The notes beneath the pieces were generated by a model. The model was given only the letters and a program-made list of their open reading frames with translations, made no database searches and was not told the DNA's origin. DNA of 45,323 bases from Flavipsychrobacter stenotrophus (GTDB lineage: Bacteria > Bacteroidota > Bacteroidia > Chitinophagales > Chitinophagaceae): the NCBI GenBank assembly GCA_945902755.1, contig CAMDNC010000006.1:1-45323 (forward strand), read 5' to 3'. A program made the translations under genes and the position numbers. Shown here in pieces: positions 8,004 to 16,717 of the stretch; position 1 is the stretch's first letter; every line of letters begins with the position of its first letter.

Positions 8004-8534
8004 CTATATATTGGCGGCCATTGGAAAGTCGACCGGAACTTTTGTAAGATTATGGATGTAATTCATGGCAGTTTTATCGCTTATCTGCAATATCAGATCC
8101 ACGAGGTTTTCGTTATTATAGCCTTGATCGTAAAACGCCTCTACAAGATGAGCGTGAGCATATCCCCTATTTTTGGTAATACTTTCCGCAAGTGCTACTA
8201 AAGCATTGAGCTTATGAAAGGACGAACCACCTTTGCGAATTTCTAACAGCTGTTCATCCGTAAAGCCATTCATTTTACCAATAGCTGTATGTGCGCTTTG
8301 GCAGTAAACACAACCATTTACCTGACTTACGATGAGGTTAACGGCCTCCTTCTCTTTGTTTGAAAGCGAGGTCTTTGCATTTTGGTAGTCCAGGTATCTC
8401 GACAAACCATTGTTGGAATATGCAATGGTGGCATAGAGGTTCGGCACGAATCCCAAAGCTTTATAGAGATTGTCGAAAATTGTTTGATTAACCGGAGATA
8501 CCTGATCCTTTGTTGGTACTGCGAAATTTCTCAT
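8004..8534 (-). CDS. Carboxymuconolactone decarboxylase / AhpD-like protein
   Basis: The 176-residue protein begins MRNFAVPTKDQVSPVNQ. Its AhpD-like core carries Cys75, Cys78 and His82 in NGCVYCQSAHTAIG, the CxxCxxxH thiol centre of peroxidase-type members. Such proteins are small all-helical enzymes, often alkylhydroperoxidases. An upstream in-frame start at 8621 would add 29 residues, but it would lie across the predicted promoter, so I chose the ATG at 8534. It is a single-gene unit with its own terminator (7958-7993) and its own copy of the direct-repeat promoter (8575-8632). It is probably co-regulated with the operon that follows. Confidence 0.85.
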   Translation of the reverse strand: MRNFAVPTKDQVSPVNQTIFDNLYKALGFVPNLYATIAYSNNGLSRYLDYQNAKTSLSNKEKEAVNLIVSQVNGCVYCQSAHTAIGKMNGFTDEQLLEIRKGGSSFHKLNALVALAESITKNRGYAHAHLVEAFYDQGYNNENLVDLILQISDKTAMNYIHNLTKVPVDFPMAANI

Positions 8535-8574
8535 TTTTTTGTATTTTGTTTTCGTTTCGTCGTTATTGACCATG

Positions 8575-8632
8575 CAAAGGTGCGGCAACCTTAATCCCCG
8601 GAAAATGGAGAATAGGCACATTCAGATGGACA
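8575..8632 (-). promoter_or_regulatory. Predicted AraC-dependent promoter of the AhpD-like gene
   Basis: On the + strand ATGGAGA (8605-8611) and ATGGACA (8626-8632) start 21 bp apart. A -7-like box, CAAAGGTG (CACCTTTG on the coding strand), lies at 8575-8582, 30 bp from the proximal half-site start. At the operon promoter the corresponding distance is 29 bp. Half-sites, spacing and distance all match the operon promoter. Confidence 0.55.
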
Positions 8633-9327
8633 ATTTTCAGCGAAATTCAGATTGGGACTAAATAGACCATACACGAGGTTTTAAGTTCATCCAACTCAAA
8701 CAGTCAATTTCTTTGCCACGATATATATTTCAACCAAGTGTTCAAATATTAGGTTTAGCATATTCCCTTTTGAGACCAAACAATAGGTAAAGCCAACTTC
8801 AATGCAGACTATATTAATATTCCAACTAAACCTTTTTAAACAATTGTTTTCAGAAAATACCCAACCTTTTTATTTTGGTCTATTCGATATGCCAAGTTGG
8901 ATGGGTAATTTTATTTAATACTTTTTTTTACCACTTTTGTAGGAAGTAAAATTAGTTTTATAAAAAAAATGAGACCTTCAATGTATGAATATTGAGGTCT
9001 CATTTTGGTGGGTATATTCCAAAGGTAGAATACTATGGAATCTTTTAATTGGGCGCTTAATTTGGAATACAAACATTTCAAATTAATTCTTGCCAAACAC
9101 GAATTTGATAAAATATAGAGTTATACAATATTTAGTCTACAGGGGCTGTTGTCTAATTTAGTTGTGTGTGTGTTTGTTAACATGGTGCAAGTTATTGCAG
9201 ATTGAAACTTGAGTATGAATTATCCGACGAACTGCATTAAAAAGCCGCCGAATGGTATAAATTCAAAGAAATAAAATAGTAGCTGAATGAAATTTTGAAT
9301 GTAAAGAGTAACGAGAACCGAGTACAA
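8633..9327. other. Gene-free spacer
   Basis: About 700 bp between the AhpD-like promoter and the LytTR gene stop. It holds a strong hairpin at 8966-9006 but no convincing gene. A 61-codon ORF at 8911-9096 reads straight through that hairpin. A short stop-broken frame near 9184-9326 looks weakly protein-like, but I could not identify it. Confidence 0.6.
8966..9006. terminator. Strong bidirectional hairpin terminator
   Basis: AAAATGAGACCTTCAAT (8966-8982) pairs with ATTGAGGTCTCATTTT (8991-9006), with one bulged base and an 8-nt loop, flanked by an A-run and a T-run. It lies about 320 bp past the LytTR operon end. Confidence 0.65.
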
Positions 9328-10065
9328 CTATTTTTTACTAACGTCTAAAATTTTCAGTAGTTCAGATTTAATATTCCTTGCCACTGGAATTTCTCTTTTA
9401 TCTTTCATTATTAGTATTCCAGAAGATTCATACCTCAATATAGCATCTAAATTGACTAAAAAAGATCGATGAATTAAAAAAAAATTATGCTGATCAATGA
9501 GATATTTGAATGAGCTCAAACTTTGAGTAGTAGTGTATTTAATATTATTAGTGATAATCTGAGTGCATTTATTTATACTTTCTATATACAGAATACTCTT
9601 TACATCAACATAGTCTATGCCATAGTTATTTGATATACCAATCTTGTCTGAAAGTTTGTTTTGGTAGTTTTTTTTGTCATCAAATGCATACTTATTTTTT
9701 AATCTTTTAATAGATACTTCTATTGCAGTTGTTAATTCAATATCGTCAATTGGTTTAAGAACGTAACCAGAAGCAGCTACAGAGAAAGCCTTTATTGCAA
9801 AGTTTTCATGAGCAGTTACGAAAATTATCTCTGAATTTAAATTATTAACTAGGTTTAGTAAATCAAACCCTGTTTTTCCGGGCATTGAAATATCCATAAA
9901 AACAATATCATACTTATTGTTTCTCAACGCATATAATGCCTCTTGCCAATTAATGTATGAATTCTTAATTATCAGATTATTGTAGAGTAATTGAATTCTA
10001 CTTTTCAACAATTCTATAGCATCTTGTTCATCATCTACTATCAAACAAGTAAATTCACTAACCAT
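9328..10065 (-). CDS. LytTR-family response regulator
   Basis: The 245-residue protein has a receiver domain (about 5-125) with the acidic pair Asp11/Asp12 and phospho-acceptor Asp58 in DIVFMDISMP. The C-terminal LytTR DNA-binding domain (about 140-240) contains YIESINKCTQII and FFLIHRSFLVNLDAI. Its first 8 bp overlap the end of the sensor kinase gene at 10058, so the two are co-translated and form a cognate pair. LytTR proteins typically bind paired repeats near promoters. The divergent exopolysaccharide genes starting at 13290 are a plausible target, which is an inference. The gene is very AT-rich. Confidence 0.93.
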   Translation of the reverse strand: MVSEFTCLIVDDEQDAIELLKSRIQLLYNNLIIKNSYINWQEALYALRNNKYDIVFMDISMPGKTGFDLLNLVNNLNSEIIFVTAHENFAIKAFSVAASGYVLKPIDDIELTTAIEVSIKRLKNKYAFDDKKNYQNKLSDKIGISNNYGIDYVDVKSILYIESINKCTQIITNNIKYTTTQSLSSFKYLIDQHNFFLIHRSFLVNLDAILRYESSGILIMKDKREIPVARNIKSELLKILDVSKK

Positions 10066-13000
10066 ATTTTTTGTTATTGATTGTTATAGTTACTGTTGTT
10101 CCATTTAATGGTAATTGTTTATCAATATATGTAATGTCGATCTTAATATCCTCGTATTTATTGAATACTTTTACTAGATCATTAATTAAAAGATCACCAT
10201 AAGATTCCTTTTTATCTAATAATTTGTTAAATTCCTTAGATTTCTTGCGTCCTACCCCATCATCATCAATAATACAAACTAATGATTTATTGTGTTTATC
10301 TAGCTTAAATTCAATTATTATATTACCTTTTCCATCTTTGTGTAATATACCATGATTCAGTGCATTTTCTGCAAATGGTTGAATTAATAGGGAAGGAATA
10401 TTATCGGAGTTTGGATCGATATCATTATCCAAAATTATTTGATAATCAAATTTGTCTTTGAATCTTGTTTGTTGTAAATCTAGATAATTTTTAAGGTTAT
10501 TGACTTCTTCATTGATAGTTATATATTTATTTCTCGACGATTTTAAATAAGCTCTCAATAGCTTAGAAAACCTAGAAATGTGGGTGTAGGCTTCATCCAT
10601 TTTTTTATTACTTACCAGCAGCAATGCCGAATTTAGTGTGTTGAAGATAAAGTGTGGATTAATCTGTGCATGAATAGATTTTAGCTCCAATTCCATTTGT
10701 AAATTTTTCCTAAACTGAGCTCGTAGTACAATCCTCTTTGTGATATATACAGATAGCATTATTATAAGCACACTCACCACTAATGCTCCAATAAACAATG
10801 TCTTTTGGGCAATATTAGTTTGCCACCACTTAGGCAATATGTATACTGTAAATGACTGAATGTCGCTCTTAATTGCATCATCAACTGAATAAAAATAAAC
10901 TTTATAGAAATTGTCTGGAGAACACCAATCTGGGATGTTTATTTCATTTGAATTAAGTACTGTAAAATTATTTGAATAGGAGTTGCCATCAAGTTTGTTT
11001 ATTTTATAATAAAACTTCGGTTTACCATTTCCTCCAGGGAAAATTATGTCCAATAATATTTTCTTACTTGTTTTAATAACAATAGTGTCTGAAATGCCCA
11101 TCTTTAACAAGCTATCATTGTAGTTAAGAATGAAATCACAACTGTTAACTTGAAAAATAGAGTTCTCAAGGATTGTATTTTTATTAGGGATTTCTATTTT
11201 GAATAAACCTTTATCTGTATTGAGTAGTAAAATGTTACCTAAAACAGTTGTGCCATTTACATAATTGTAATTCACGCATTTTGTATTCATCAAAAAATAT
11301 GGTTCAGATATATTATTGTAGCCAACTATTGCACTAAATAAAACGCCATATTTCCACACCACAATCAACTTATCGTCATGAAATAACATTGTAGCATCGT
11401 CTTTAAATTTGAAATTACTAAATAACATTTTGGCGTTATAGTTATTCAAATCTAATAATGAAATATTATCATACCCTCTTACGAATGTATTCCCGAAAAT
11501 TTCATCAGTACATATCTGCTTTACACCGTTTATACCTATATTCTTTAGGGCATTTCGACTTAGTATATTTTTAATTCTTTTGTCATAAAATAATATAGAA
11601 TTATTGCTGCTGATTATAAAGGTTTTATATTTATTATTGTATACTATGTTATTATACCTACTGTAATCAATTATGTTGTGGGAATACGTATCGTCATGAA
11701 TCTTAACATTGCTAAAGCCGTATGAACCTGCAATTAAAAAATCATCAGGAGTTAAAAAGTAGGAATTAAAAGTACCAGTTCCATATTTGAGATGATCTAA
11801 CTCAACTAATTTATTATAAGCACTTAGGTATATAAACGGGAAATTACAATTTATGAAAAACGTATCACCACTATAGTAAGATACACTTCTCACATCCTTT
11901 AAAATTGTATTTTTTACTGTTCTAAAATTACCATTGATATCAAAAGTGGCAAAAATAGAAAGCTGTTTATTCCACCAAAAACTCAGCGAATCTTTGTAGT
12001 TACCGACGCATACAAAATCATTTGTTGGGAACGGCGAAGGAAATATATTGTTAATTTTTTTATAGTTGATATAGACCCCATTTCCGTTACTTGCAAGGCA
12101 TTTTGCCCATTTTGACTTATTTACAAATGCTGAAGCTTTAAAACCTTTTACAGCAGAATCACCAATTAACTCTTGTATTGAATAAGAATTTTTGATTTTT
12201 ATACTATCTTCAAAATGGCATTCATATATATAATCTTTAGTAAAAATATTGAATACACAAAAATCCCAAATGTTTTTCTCAGGCTGCACATACAGAATTG
12301 CCTCGTTATTGGGAAGCGCATAAACTAACTCTTTACCGGTAATCAAATTGATTATTGTTATTTCATTGTTGCCACTAGAAGCATTATAATTTAAAATATT
12401 TTCTCCAATGGTTACGCTTGTATTAGAATAGAATTTATCTATATTGCTTGTTGCATTGGAAAGAAATATAAGTTTGACGGAACGTTTTTGTACATCATAA
12501 TCAATTTGGTAAAAAGTATTCTTAAATAGACAAAATACTTTGCCTTTATTATTTATAAATAGAAGTGGTTTATGTTTTCTGTAATTTTCAGTAATGTATT
12601 GTTGTCCAAAAATTGAATCACTCAGTTCAATTTTTTTGAGTGAATCGTTTTGGGTATAAAATATAGTGTTTGTTTTACTTGAAGATGAATAATCTGAATG
12701 GAATATCACACCATCTAGATAACAAGAAATTTCTCTTGGATATAGGACATGATTATTCTGATTAATATACGCTGTATGATACTTGCCTTGATACATATAC
12801 CCAAGTTCATCTGAAATATTGCCTAACCATATTCTGCCTTTTTTATCCTCTAGCATACCCCAAACATCCTCTGATGGCAATCCGTCGGCTAAATTAAACA
12901 CCCTGCATTCATAACCATTATACCTTACTAATCCTCTATCTGTAGTTATCCACAAATAACCTAGTTTATCCTCCATTATCCAATAAACATGATTAGAAGG

Positions 13001-13099
13001 TAAACCATTGTTAATAGACAAATTGTAAGGCTTTGTTTGCTGTGCAAATAGTGAATTAATAATACAAAAAACCAATATGATGGGCCAAAATATTTTCAC
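10058..13099 (-). CDS. Two-component-propeller LytS-type sensor histidine kinase
   Basis: The 1013-residue protein begins with a signal peptide (MKIFWPIILVFCIINSLFAQ). The GTG start at 13099 is supported because the signal peptide begins right there. Reg_prop blades follow (NLSINNGLPSNHVYWIMEDK, then YLWITTDRGLVRY and GRIWLGN), filling most of a large periplasmic propeller. A single membrane helix lies at about 768-790. The His_kinase domain has His816 in QINPHFIFNTLN. The ATPase part has an N-box in LLIQPFAENALNHG and the G motif DDDGVG. This architecture is typical of Bacteroidota glycan or envelope sensing. The later blades are divergent, with few canonical GLWxGT motifs. Confidence 0.92.
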   Translation of the reverse strand: MKIFWPIILVFCIINSLFAQQTKPYNLSINNGLPSNHVYWIMEDKLGYLWITTDRGLVRYNGYECRVFNLADGLPSEDVWGMLEDKKGRIWLGNISDELGYMYQGKYHTAYINQNNHVLYPREISCYLDGVIFHSDYSSSSKTNTIFYTQNDSLKKIELSDSIFGQQYITENYRKHKPLLFINNKGKVFCLFKNTFYQIDYDVQKRSVKLIFLSNATSNIDKFYSNTSVTIGENILNYNASSGNNEITIINLITGKELVYALPNNEAILYVQPEKNIWDFCVFNIFTKDYIYECHFEDSIKIKNSYSIQELIGDSAVKGFKASAFVNKSKWAKCLASNGNGVYINYKKINNIFPSPFPTNDFVCVGNYKDSLSFWWNKQLSIFATFDINGNFRTVKNTILKDVRSVSYYSGDTFFINCNFPFIYLSAYNKLVELDHLKYGTGTFNSYFLTPDDFLIAGSYGFSNVKIHDDTYSHNIIDYSRYNNIVYNNKYKTFIISSNNSILFYDKRIKNILSRNALKNIGINGVKQICTDEIFGNTFVRGYDNISLLDLNNYNAKMLFSNFKFKDDATMLFHDDKLIVVWKYGVLFSAIVGYNNISEPYFLMNTKCVNYNYVNGTTVLGNILLLNTDKGLFKIEIPNKNTILENSIFQVNSCDFILNYNDSLLKMGISDTIVIKTSKKILLDIIFPGGNGKPKFYYKINKLDGNSYSNNFTVLNSNEINIPDWCSPDNFYKVYFYSVDDAIKSDIQSFTVYILPKWWQTNIAQKTLFIGALVVSVLIIMLSVYITKRIVLRAQFRKNLQMELELKSIHAQINPHFIFNTLNSALLLVSNKKMDEAYTHISRFSKLLRAYLKSSRNKYITINEEVNNLKNYLDLQQTRFKDKFDYQIILDNDIDPNSDNIPSLLIQPFAENALNHGILHKDGKGNIIIEFKLDKHNKSLVCIIDDDGVGRKKSKEFNKLLDKKESYGDLLINDLVKVFNKYEDIKIDITYIDKQLPLNGTTVTITINNKKYG

Positions 13100-13158
13100 A
13101 AATGAAAATTAATAGTTTATTTCAAAGAAATGAAATTTTCAGAAAATGAGTTGTTTTA

Positions 13159-13206
13159 GTTTATGGTAATTTGAAAAAATGACAACAATCAATAGATACC
13201 ATAAAC
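13159..13206. promoter_or_regulatory. Perfect 10-bp inverted repeat between kinase and exopolysaccharide operons
   Basis: GTTTATGGTA (13159-13168) and TACCATAAAC (13197-13206) are exact reverse complements separated by 28 bp, centres 38 bp apart, in the 190-bp divergent spacer. It is a candidate operator. The TACC core only partly resembles known LytTR sites. The 28-bp gap is too long for a simple terminator. Confidence 0.4.
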
Positions 13207-13218
13207 ACTAATAAATAT

Positions 13219-13226
13219 TACATTTG
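13219..13226 (+). promoter_or_regulatory. TAnnTTTG -7 box of the exopolysaccharide module
   Basis: TACATTTG fits the Bacteroidota -7 consensus. It lies 63 bp upstream of the TTG start of the bi-domain oxidoreductase gene. I could not see a clear -33 element at the usual spacing. Confidence 0.45.
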
Positions 13227-13289
13227 CAATCAGTGTACAACAAGTTTGCTTTCAGCAAAGCAAGCTAAACTTACTCAAAACAATAAATT

Positions 13290-15398
13290 TTGAAACAAAT
13301 AATACAATCCTTCAAAACAGGTGAAACTATTCTGGAAGACGTGCCTGCGCCAAAAGTAAGACCTGGTTACATTTTGATAAGAACAAGCAGAAGTTTGGTT
13401 TCGTTGGGTACAGAAAGAATGTTAGTTGAGTTTGGCAGGGCAAATATGTTTCAGAAGGCAATGCAACAACCTGACAGGGTAAAACAAGTACTCTCAAAAG
13501 TAAAAACCGAGGGACTACAACCAACACTCAATGCTGTGTTCAATAAACTAGGACAACCATTACCGTTGGGGTATTGTAATGTAGGTACAGTAATAGCTGT
13601 AGGAGAAGGGGTAGACGATTTTTCGGTTGGTGATAGAGTGGCTTCAAATGGTCAGCATGCAGAATTTGTATGTATTCCAAAAAATCTAGTTGCACATATA
13701 CCAGATAATGTAAGTGATGAAGATGCCACTTTTACGGTAATAGGAGCAATAGGATTACAAGGTATTAGGCTGTGCGACCCTAAACTAGGAGAAACAATTG
13801 TAGTAGTAGGATTGGGGCTAATAGGTCTTATTACTGCGGAACTACTGATAGCTAATGGATGTAAAGTAATAGGCATAGACCTAGATAGAAATAAGATTGA
13901 AATAGCTAAAAAGAAAGGTATAGTAGCAATAAATCCGGGAGAGGGAACTGACCCAGTGAAATTTGTAAACTCTTATACTGGTAACACTGGTGCTGATGGC
14001 ATAGTGATAACTGCTTCTGCCAAAACTGACGAAATAATCGCCCAAGCAGCAAAAATGAGCCGCAAAAGAGGTAGAATTATTTTAGTAGGTGTAATAGGTT
14101 TAAATATCAGCAGGGCTGATTTTTATGAAAAAGAACTAACTTTTCAAGTATCCTGTTCCTATGGCCCTGGAAGATATGACGACCGTTACGAAAAAGAAGG
14201 AATTGATTACCCCCTTCCGTTTGTAAGATGGACTGAACAAAGGAATTTTTCTGCCATATTAGATATGATAAGCAGAGGAAAATTAGATGTAAATAGTCTT
14301 ATCACAGACAGAGTACCAATATTGGAATACAATAAAATATATAATAATATTACCAACAAGGATGCTATTGCTTCGATACTGCTATATCCTGAAAATGCCA
14401 ATGATGCCGATACAGTAAAAGTAACTGAAGGTAATTTCTTGCCAGGTAAGGGTGGAATTGGGATAATTGGTGCTGGAAATTTTACCAGCATGACTATGTT
14501 ACCTGCCTTGCAGGCTATAAACGCACCGTTGCACAGTATTGCAAGTGCGGCTGGTGTAACTGGAACAAGCCTTGCCAAAAAGTATAAAATAGGTAAAAGT
14601 ACTACTGATTATCAAAGTATATTGAATGACGACACCATAGACTTAGTAATGATAACTACGCGCCACAATGAACATGCACACATGGTAGTAGAGTCGCTTA
14701 AAGCAAACAAACATGTCTTTGTAGAAAAACCATTAGCAATTGACCGCAAAGGACTTGAGGATGTATTAGCTGCGTATAATGGCAGTAAAACATTAACTGT
14801 CGGTTTTAACAGAAGGTTTTCGCCACATGCTATACAAATAAAAAAAACTATCGGTAGCGCACCCATGAATGTTATTGCAACTATGAATGCAGGTGCGATA
14901 CCATCCAATGTTTGGGTGCATGATATGATGGTAGGTGGTGGTAGGATAATAGGAGAAGCATGCCACTTCATGGACTTGATAACCTACTTGACGGGCAGTA
15001 AGATTACGGCTGTATGCATGAATGCAATGGGAATTAACCCAGCGATAAATACTGATAATGCTTCCATACTTCTGCAATACGAAAATGGTAGCACAGGTGT
15101 AATTAACTATTTTGCAAATGGTAGTAAAGATTATGCAAAAGAAAGAGTTGAAGTTTACAGTCAGGAAAAGACGATGATACTTGATAATTTTCAGTTAACT
15201 ACGGGATACGGCATAAAAAACTTTTCGAAACTAAAGACCAATCTTGACAAGGGACACAATAACCAATTCAAATTGCTGATTGATAGAGTAAAAAATGGTG
15301 GTGAATCTCTAATTCCTTTTGAAGAAATAATTAATACTACGCTAGCAAGCCTTGCAGCTATTGAGAGTCTTAAGAACAAACAGTGGGTAACGGTATAA
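13290..15398 (+). CDS. Bi-domain oxidoreductase (MDR alcohol-dehydrogenase-like + Gfo/Idh/MocA)
   Basis: The 702-residue protein fuses two dehydrogenase modules. The N-terminal half is MDR-like with a Rossmann motif GLGLIG at about 174-179. It lacks the usual catalytic Cys: SLGTERM stands where zinc enzymes carry a Cys. The C-terminal half is Gfo/Idh/MocA-like, with GIIGAGN near 391 and the EKP catalytic-Lys motif (VEKPLAIDR) near 478. The start is TTG at 13290; the product MKQIIQSFKTGET matches how family members begin, and the next in-frame ATG is 43 codons in. Fusions of this type occur in exopolysaccharide and LPS clusters and probably oxidise or epimerise a nucleotide sugar. wecB follows 64 bp later. 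Confidence 0.88.
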   Translation: MKQIIQSFKTGETILEDVPAPKVRPGYILIRTSRSLVSLGTERMLVEFGRANMFQKAMQQPDRVKQVLSKVKTEGLQPTLNAVFNKLGQPLPLGYCNVGTVIAVGEGVDDFSVGDRVASNGQHAEFVCIPKNLVAHIPDNVSDEDATFTVIGAIGLQGIRLCDPKLGETIVVVGLGLIGLITAELLIANGCKVIGIDLDRNKIEIAKKKGIVAINPGEGTDPVKFVNSYTGNTGADGIVITASAKTDEIIAQAAKMSRKRGRIILVGVIGLNISRADFYEKELTFQVSCSYGPGRYDDRYEKEGIDYPLPFVRWTEQRNFSAILDMISRGKLDVNSLITDRVPILEYNKIYNNITNKDAIASILLYPENANDADTVKVTEGNFLPGKGGIGIIGAGNFTSMTMLPALQAINAPLHSIASAAGVTGTSLAKKYKIGKSTTDYQSILNDDTIDLVMITTRHNEHAHMVVESLKANKHVFVEKPLAIDRKGLEDVLAAYNGSKTLTVGFNRRFSPHAIQIKKTIGSAPMNVIATMNAGAIPSNVWVHDMMVGGGRIIGEACHFMDLITYLTGSKITAVCMNAMGINPAINTDNASILLQYENGSTGVINYFANGSKDYAKERVEVYSQEKTMILDNFQLTTGYGIKNFSKLKTNLDKGHNNQFKLLIDRVKNGGESLIPFEEIINTTLASLAAIESLKNKQWVTV

Positions 15399-15462
15399 AA
15401 CACGATAATCAGAATACAACATTTAAAATATTAATCTCGATAAGAGTAAAAGTAAATAGAAC

Positions 15463-16569
15463 ATGCTTATAGATATCATTGCAGGTGCACGTCCAAATTT
15501 CATAAAAATATCACCTATCGTAGATGCAATAACGACACAAAGTAATGCTGGTGTGAAAATTGAATATAGGTTAGTCCACACCGGGCAGCACTATGACAAA
15601 AAAATGAGTCACGACTTTTTTGAACAGCTTAATATTCCTACGCCGCACTTCAATCTTGAAGCTGGCTCAGGAACTCAAGCAGAACAAACTGCAAAAATAA
15701 TGATAGGGTATGAGCGATTACTGCTCGATAAACCATGTGACCTATGTATAGTAGTGGGCGATGTAACCTCAACAATGGCCTGCTCTATAGTGGCAAAAAA
15801 AGTAAACAACATTAAAGTAGCCCACGTAGAAGGAGGGATAAGAAGTGGCGACTGGACGATGCCAGAAGAGATAAACCGGATTGTAACAGATGCTATAACG
15901 GATTATTTCTTCACTACGTCAGCTGTTGCAAATAATAACTTGCTTAAATCAGGTATATCCAATGACAGAATATTTTTTGTGGGTAATACTATGATAGATA
16001 CACTGCACAAACAAATGCCTAGGTTTATTAAGCCAGAATTTTGGGATCAGCTACATTTGAATCCCAAAGAGTACTTGGTAATGACTTTACATCGTCCGGC
16101 CAATGTAGACAATAAAGAAAAGCTTTATGAATTAATAAATGAGGTAATATCTTCTTCAAATGGGTTCCCAATTATTTTTCCGGTACATCCCCGCACAGCA
16201 AAAATATTGTCTGAAACAGATATCGATACCAGCAAGCTACATTTAGCGGAGCCAATGAGCTATTTGGAGTTTAACTATTTAGTAAAGTATGCACGTGCTG
16301 TTATAACTGATTCTGGGGGGATAACAGAAGAAACGACAGTAATGGGAGTACCATGTATGACACTAAGAGACAATACCGAACGACCAGAAACATGTACTAT
16401 TGGTACTAATGAACTGTTGGGAACGAACCCAGCCAGCATTGCTCCAGCATTTAAAAAACTGTTTGATGGAGAATGGAAAAAAGGTGGAATTCCTGAAATG
16501 TGGGATGGTAATGCGGCGAAAAGAATTGTTACCCATATCATTGACCTATTTGGCCTGCAAAAACCATAA
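15463..16569 (+). CDS. wecB: UDP-N-acetylglucosamine 2-epimerase (non-hydrolysing)
   Basis: The 368-residue protein has the GT-B-like epimerase fold and interconverts UDP-GlcNAc and UDP-ManNAc. Recognisable motifs are GARPNFIK (8-15), HTGQHYD (39-45), GDVTST with Asp100, HVEGGIR with Glu123, PEEINR at 134-139, TLHRPAN with His210, and the UDP-binding ITDSGGITEE. Length is standard for the family. Upstream is the bi-domain oxidoreductase, so UDP-ManNAc or a derivative is probably oxidised further for polysaccharide building. A downstream spacer of 148 bp precedes the heparinase-like gene. Confidence 0.9.
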   Translation: MLIDIIAGARPNFIKISPIVDAITTQSNAGVKIEYRLVHTGQHYDKKMSHDFFEQLNIPTPHFNLEAGSGTQAEQTAKIMIGYERLLLDKPCDLCIVVGDVTSTMACSIVAKKVNNIKVAHVEGGIRSGDWTMPEEINRIVTDAITDYFFTTSAVANNNLLKSGISNDRIFFVGNTMIDTLHKQMPRFIKPEFWDQLHLNPKEYLVMTLHRPANVDNKEKLYELINEVISSSNGFPIIFPVHPRTAKILSETDIDTSKLHLAEPMSYLEFNYLVKYARAVITDSGGITEETTVMGVPCMTLRDNTERPETCTIGTNELLGTNPASIAPAFKKLFDGEWKKGGIPEMWDGNAAKRIVTHIIDLFGLQKP

Positions 16570-16717
16570 AACATATTGTATAATTGATCGAATGTTGTTT
16601 GTAATCAATTAGTGGCTTCAACATTTCGTCAAAGAATAAAACAATACAAATCATAAGAGTAACACCTTATGTTATTAACTATAGGCTTGAGTGTTTTTAG
16701 TAAATATTACCTGCCAA

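Noticed and set aside
4127-8755. Shared 14-mer TCAAATATTAGGTT at 4127-4140 and 8742-8755
   Set aside because: Short and AT-rich; likely chance in two AT-rich spacers.
8911-9096. Minus-strand ORF of 61 codons
   Set aside because: It reads through the strong hairpin at 8966-9006 and has no family features.
9181-9327. Stop-broken protein-like frame (LEYELSDELH, KAAEWYKFKEIK)
   Set aside because: The pieces look coding, but are too short and interrupted to call a gene remnant or transposase fossil.
16581-16611. TAATTGAT ... ATCAATTA inverted repeat after wecB
   Set aside because: Only 8 bp, purely AT-rich and with a 15-nt loop; too weak to call a terminator.
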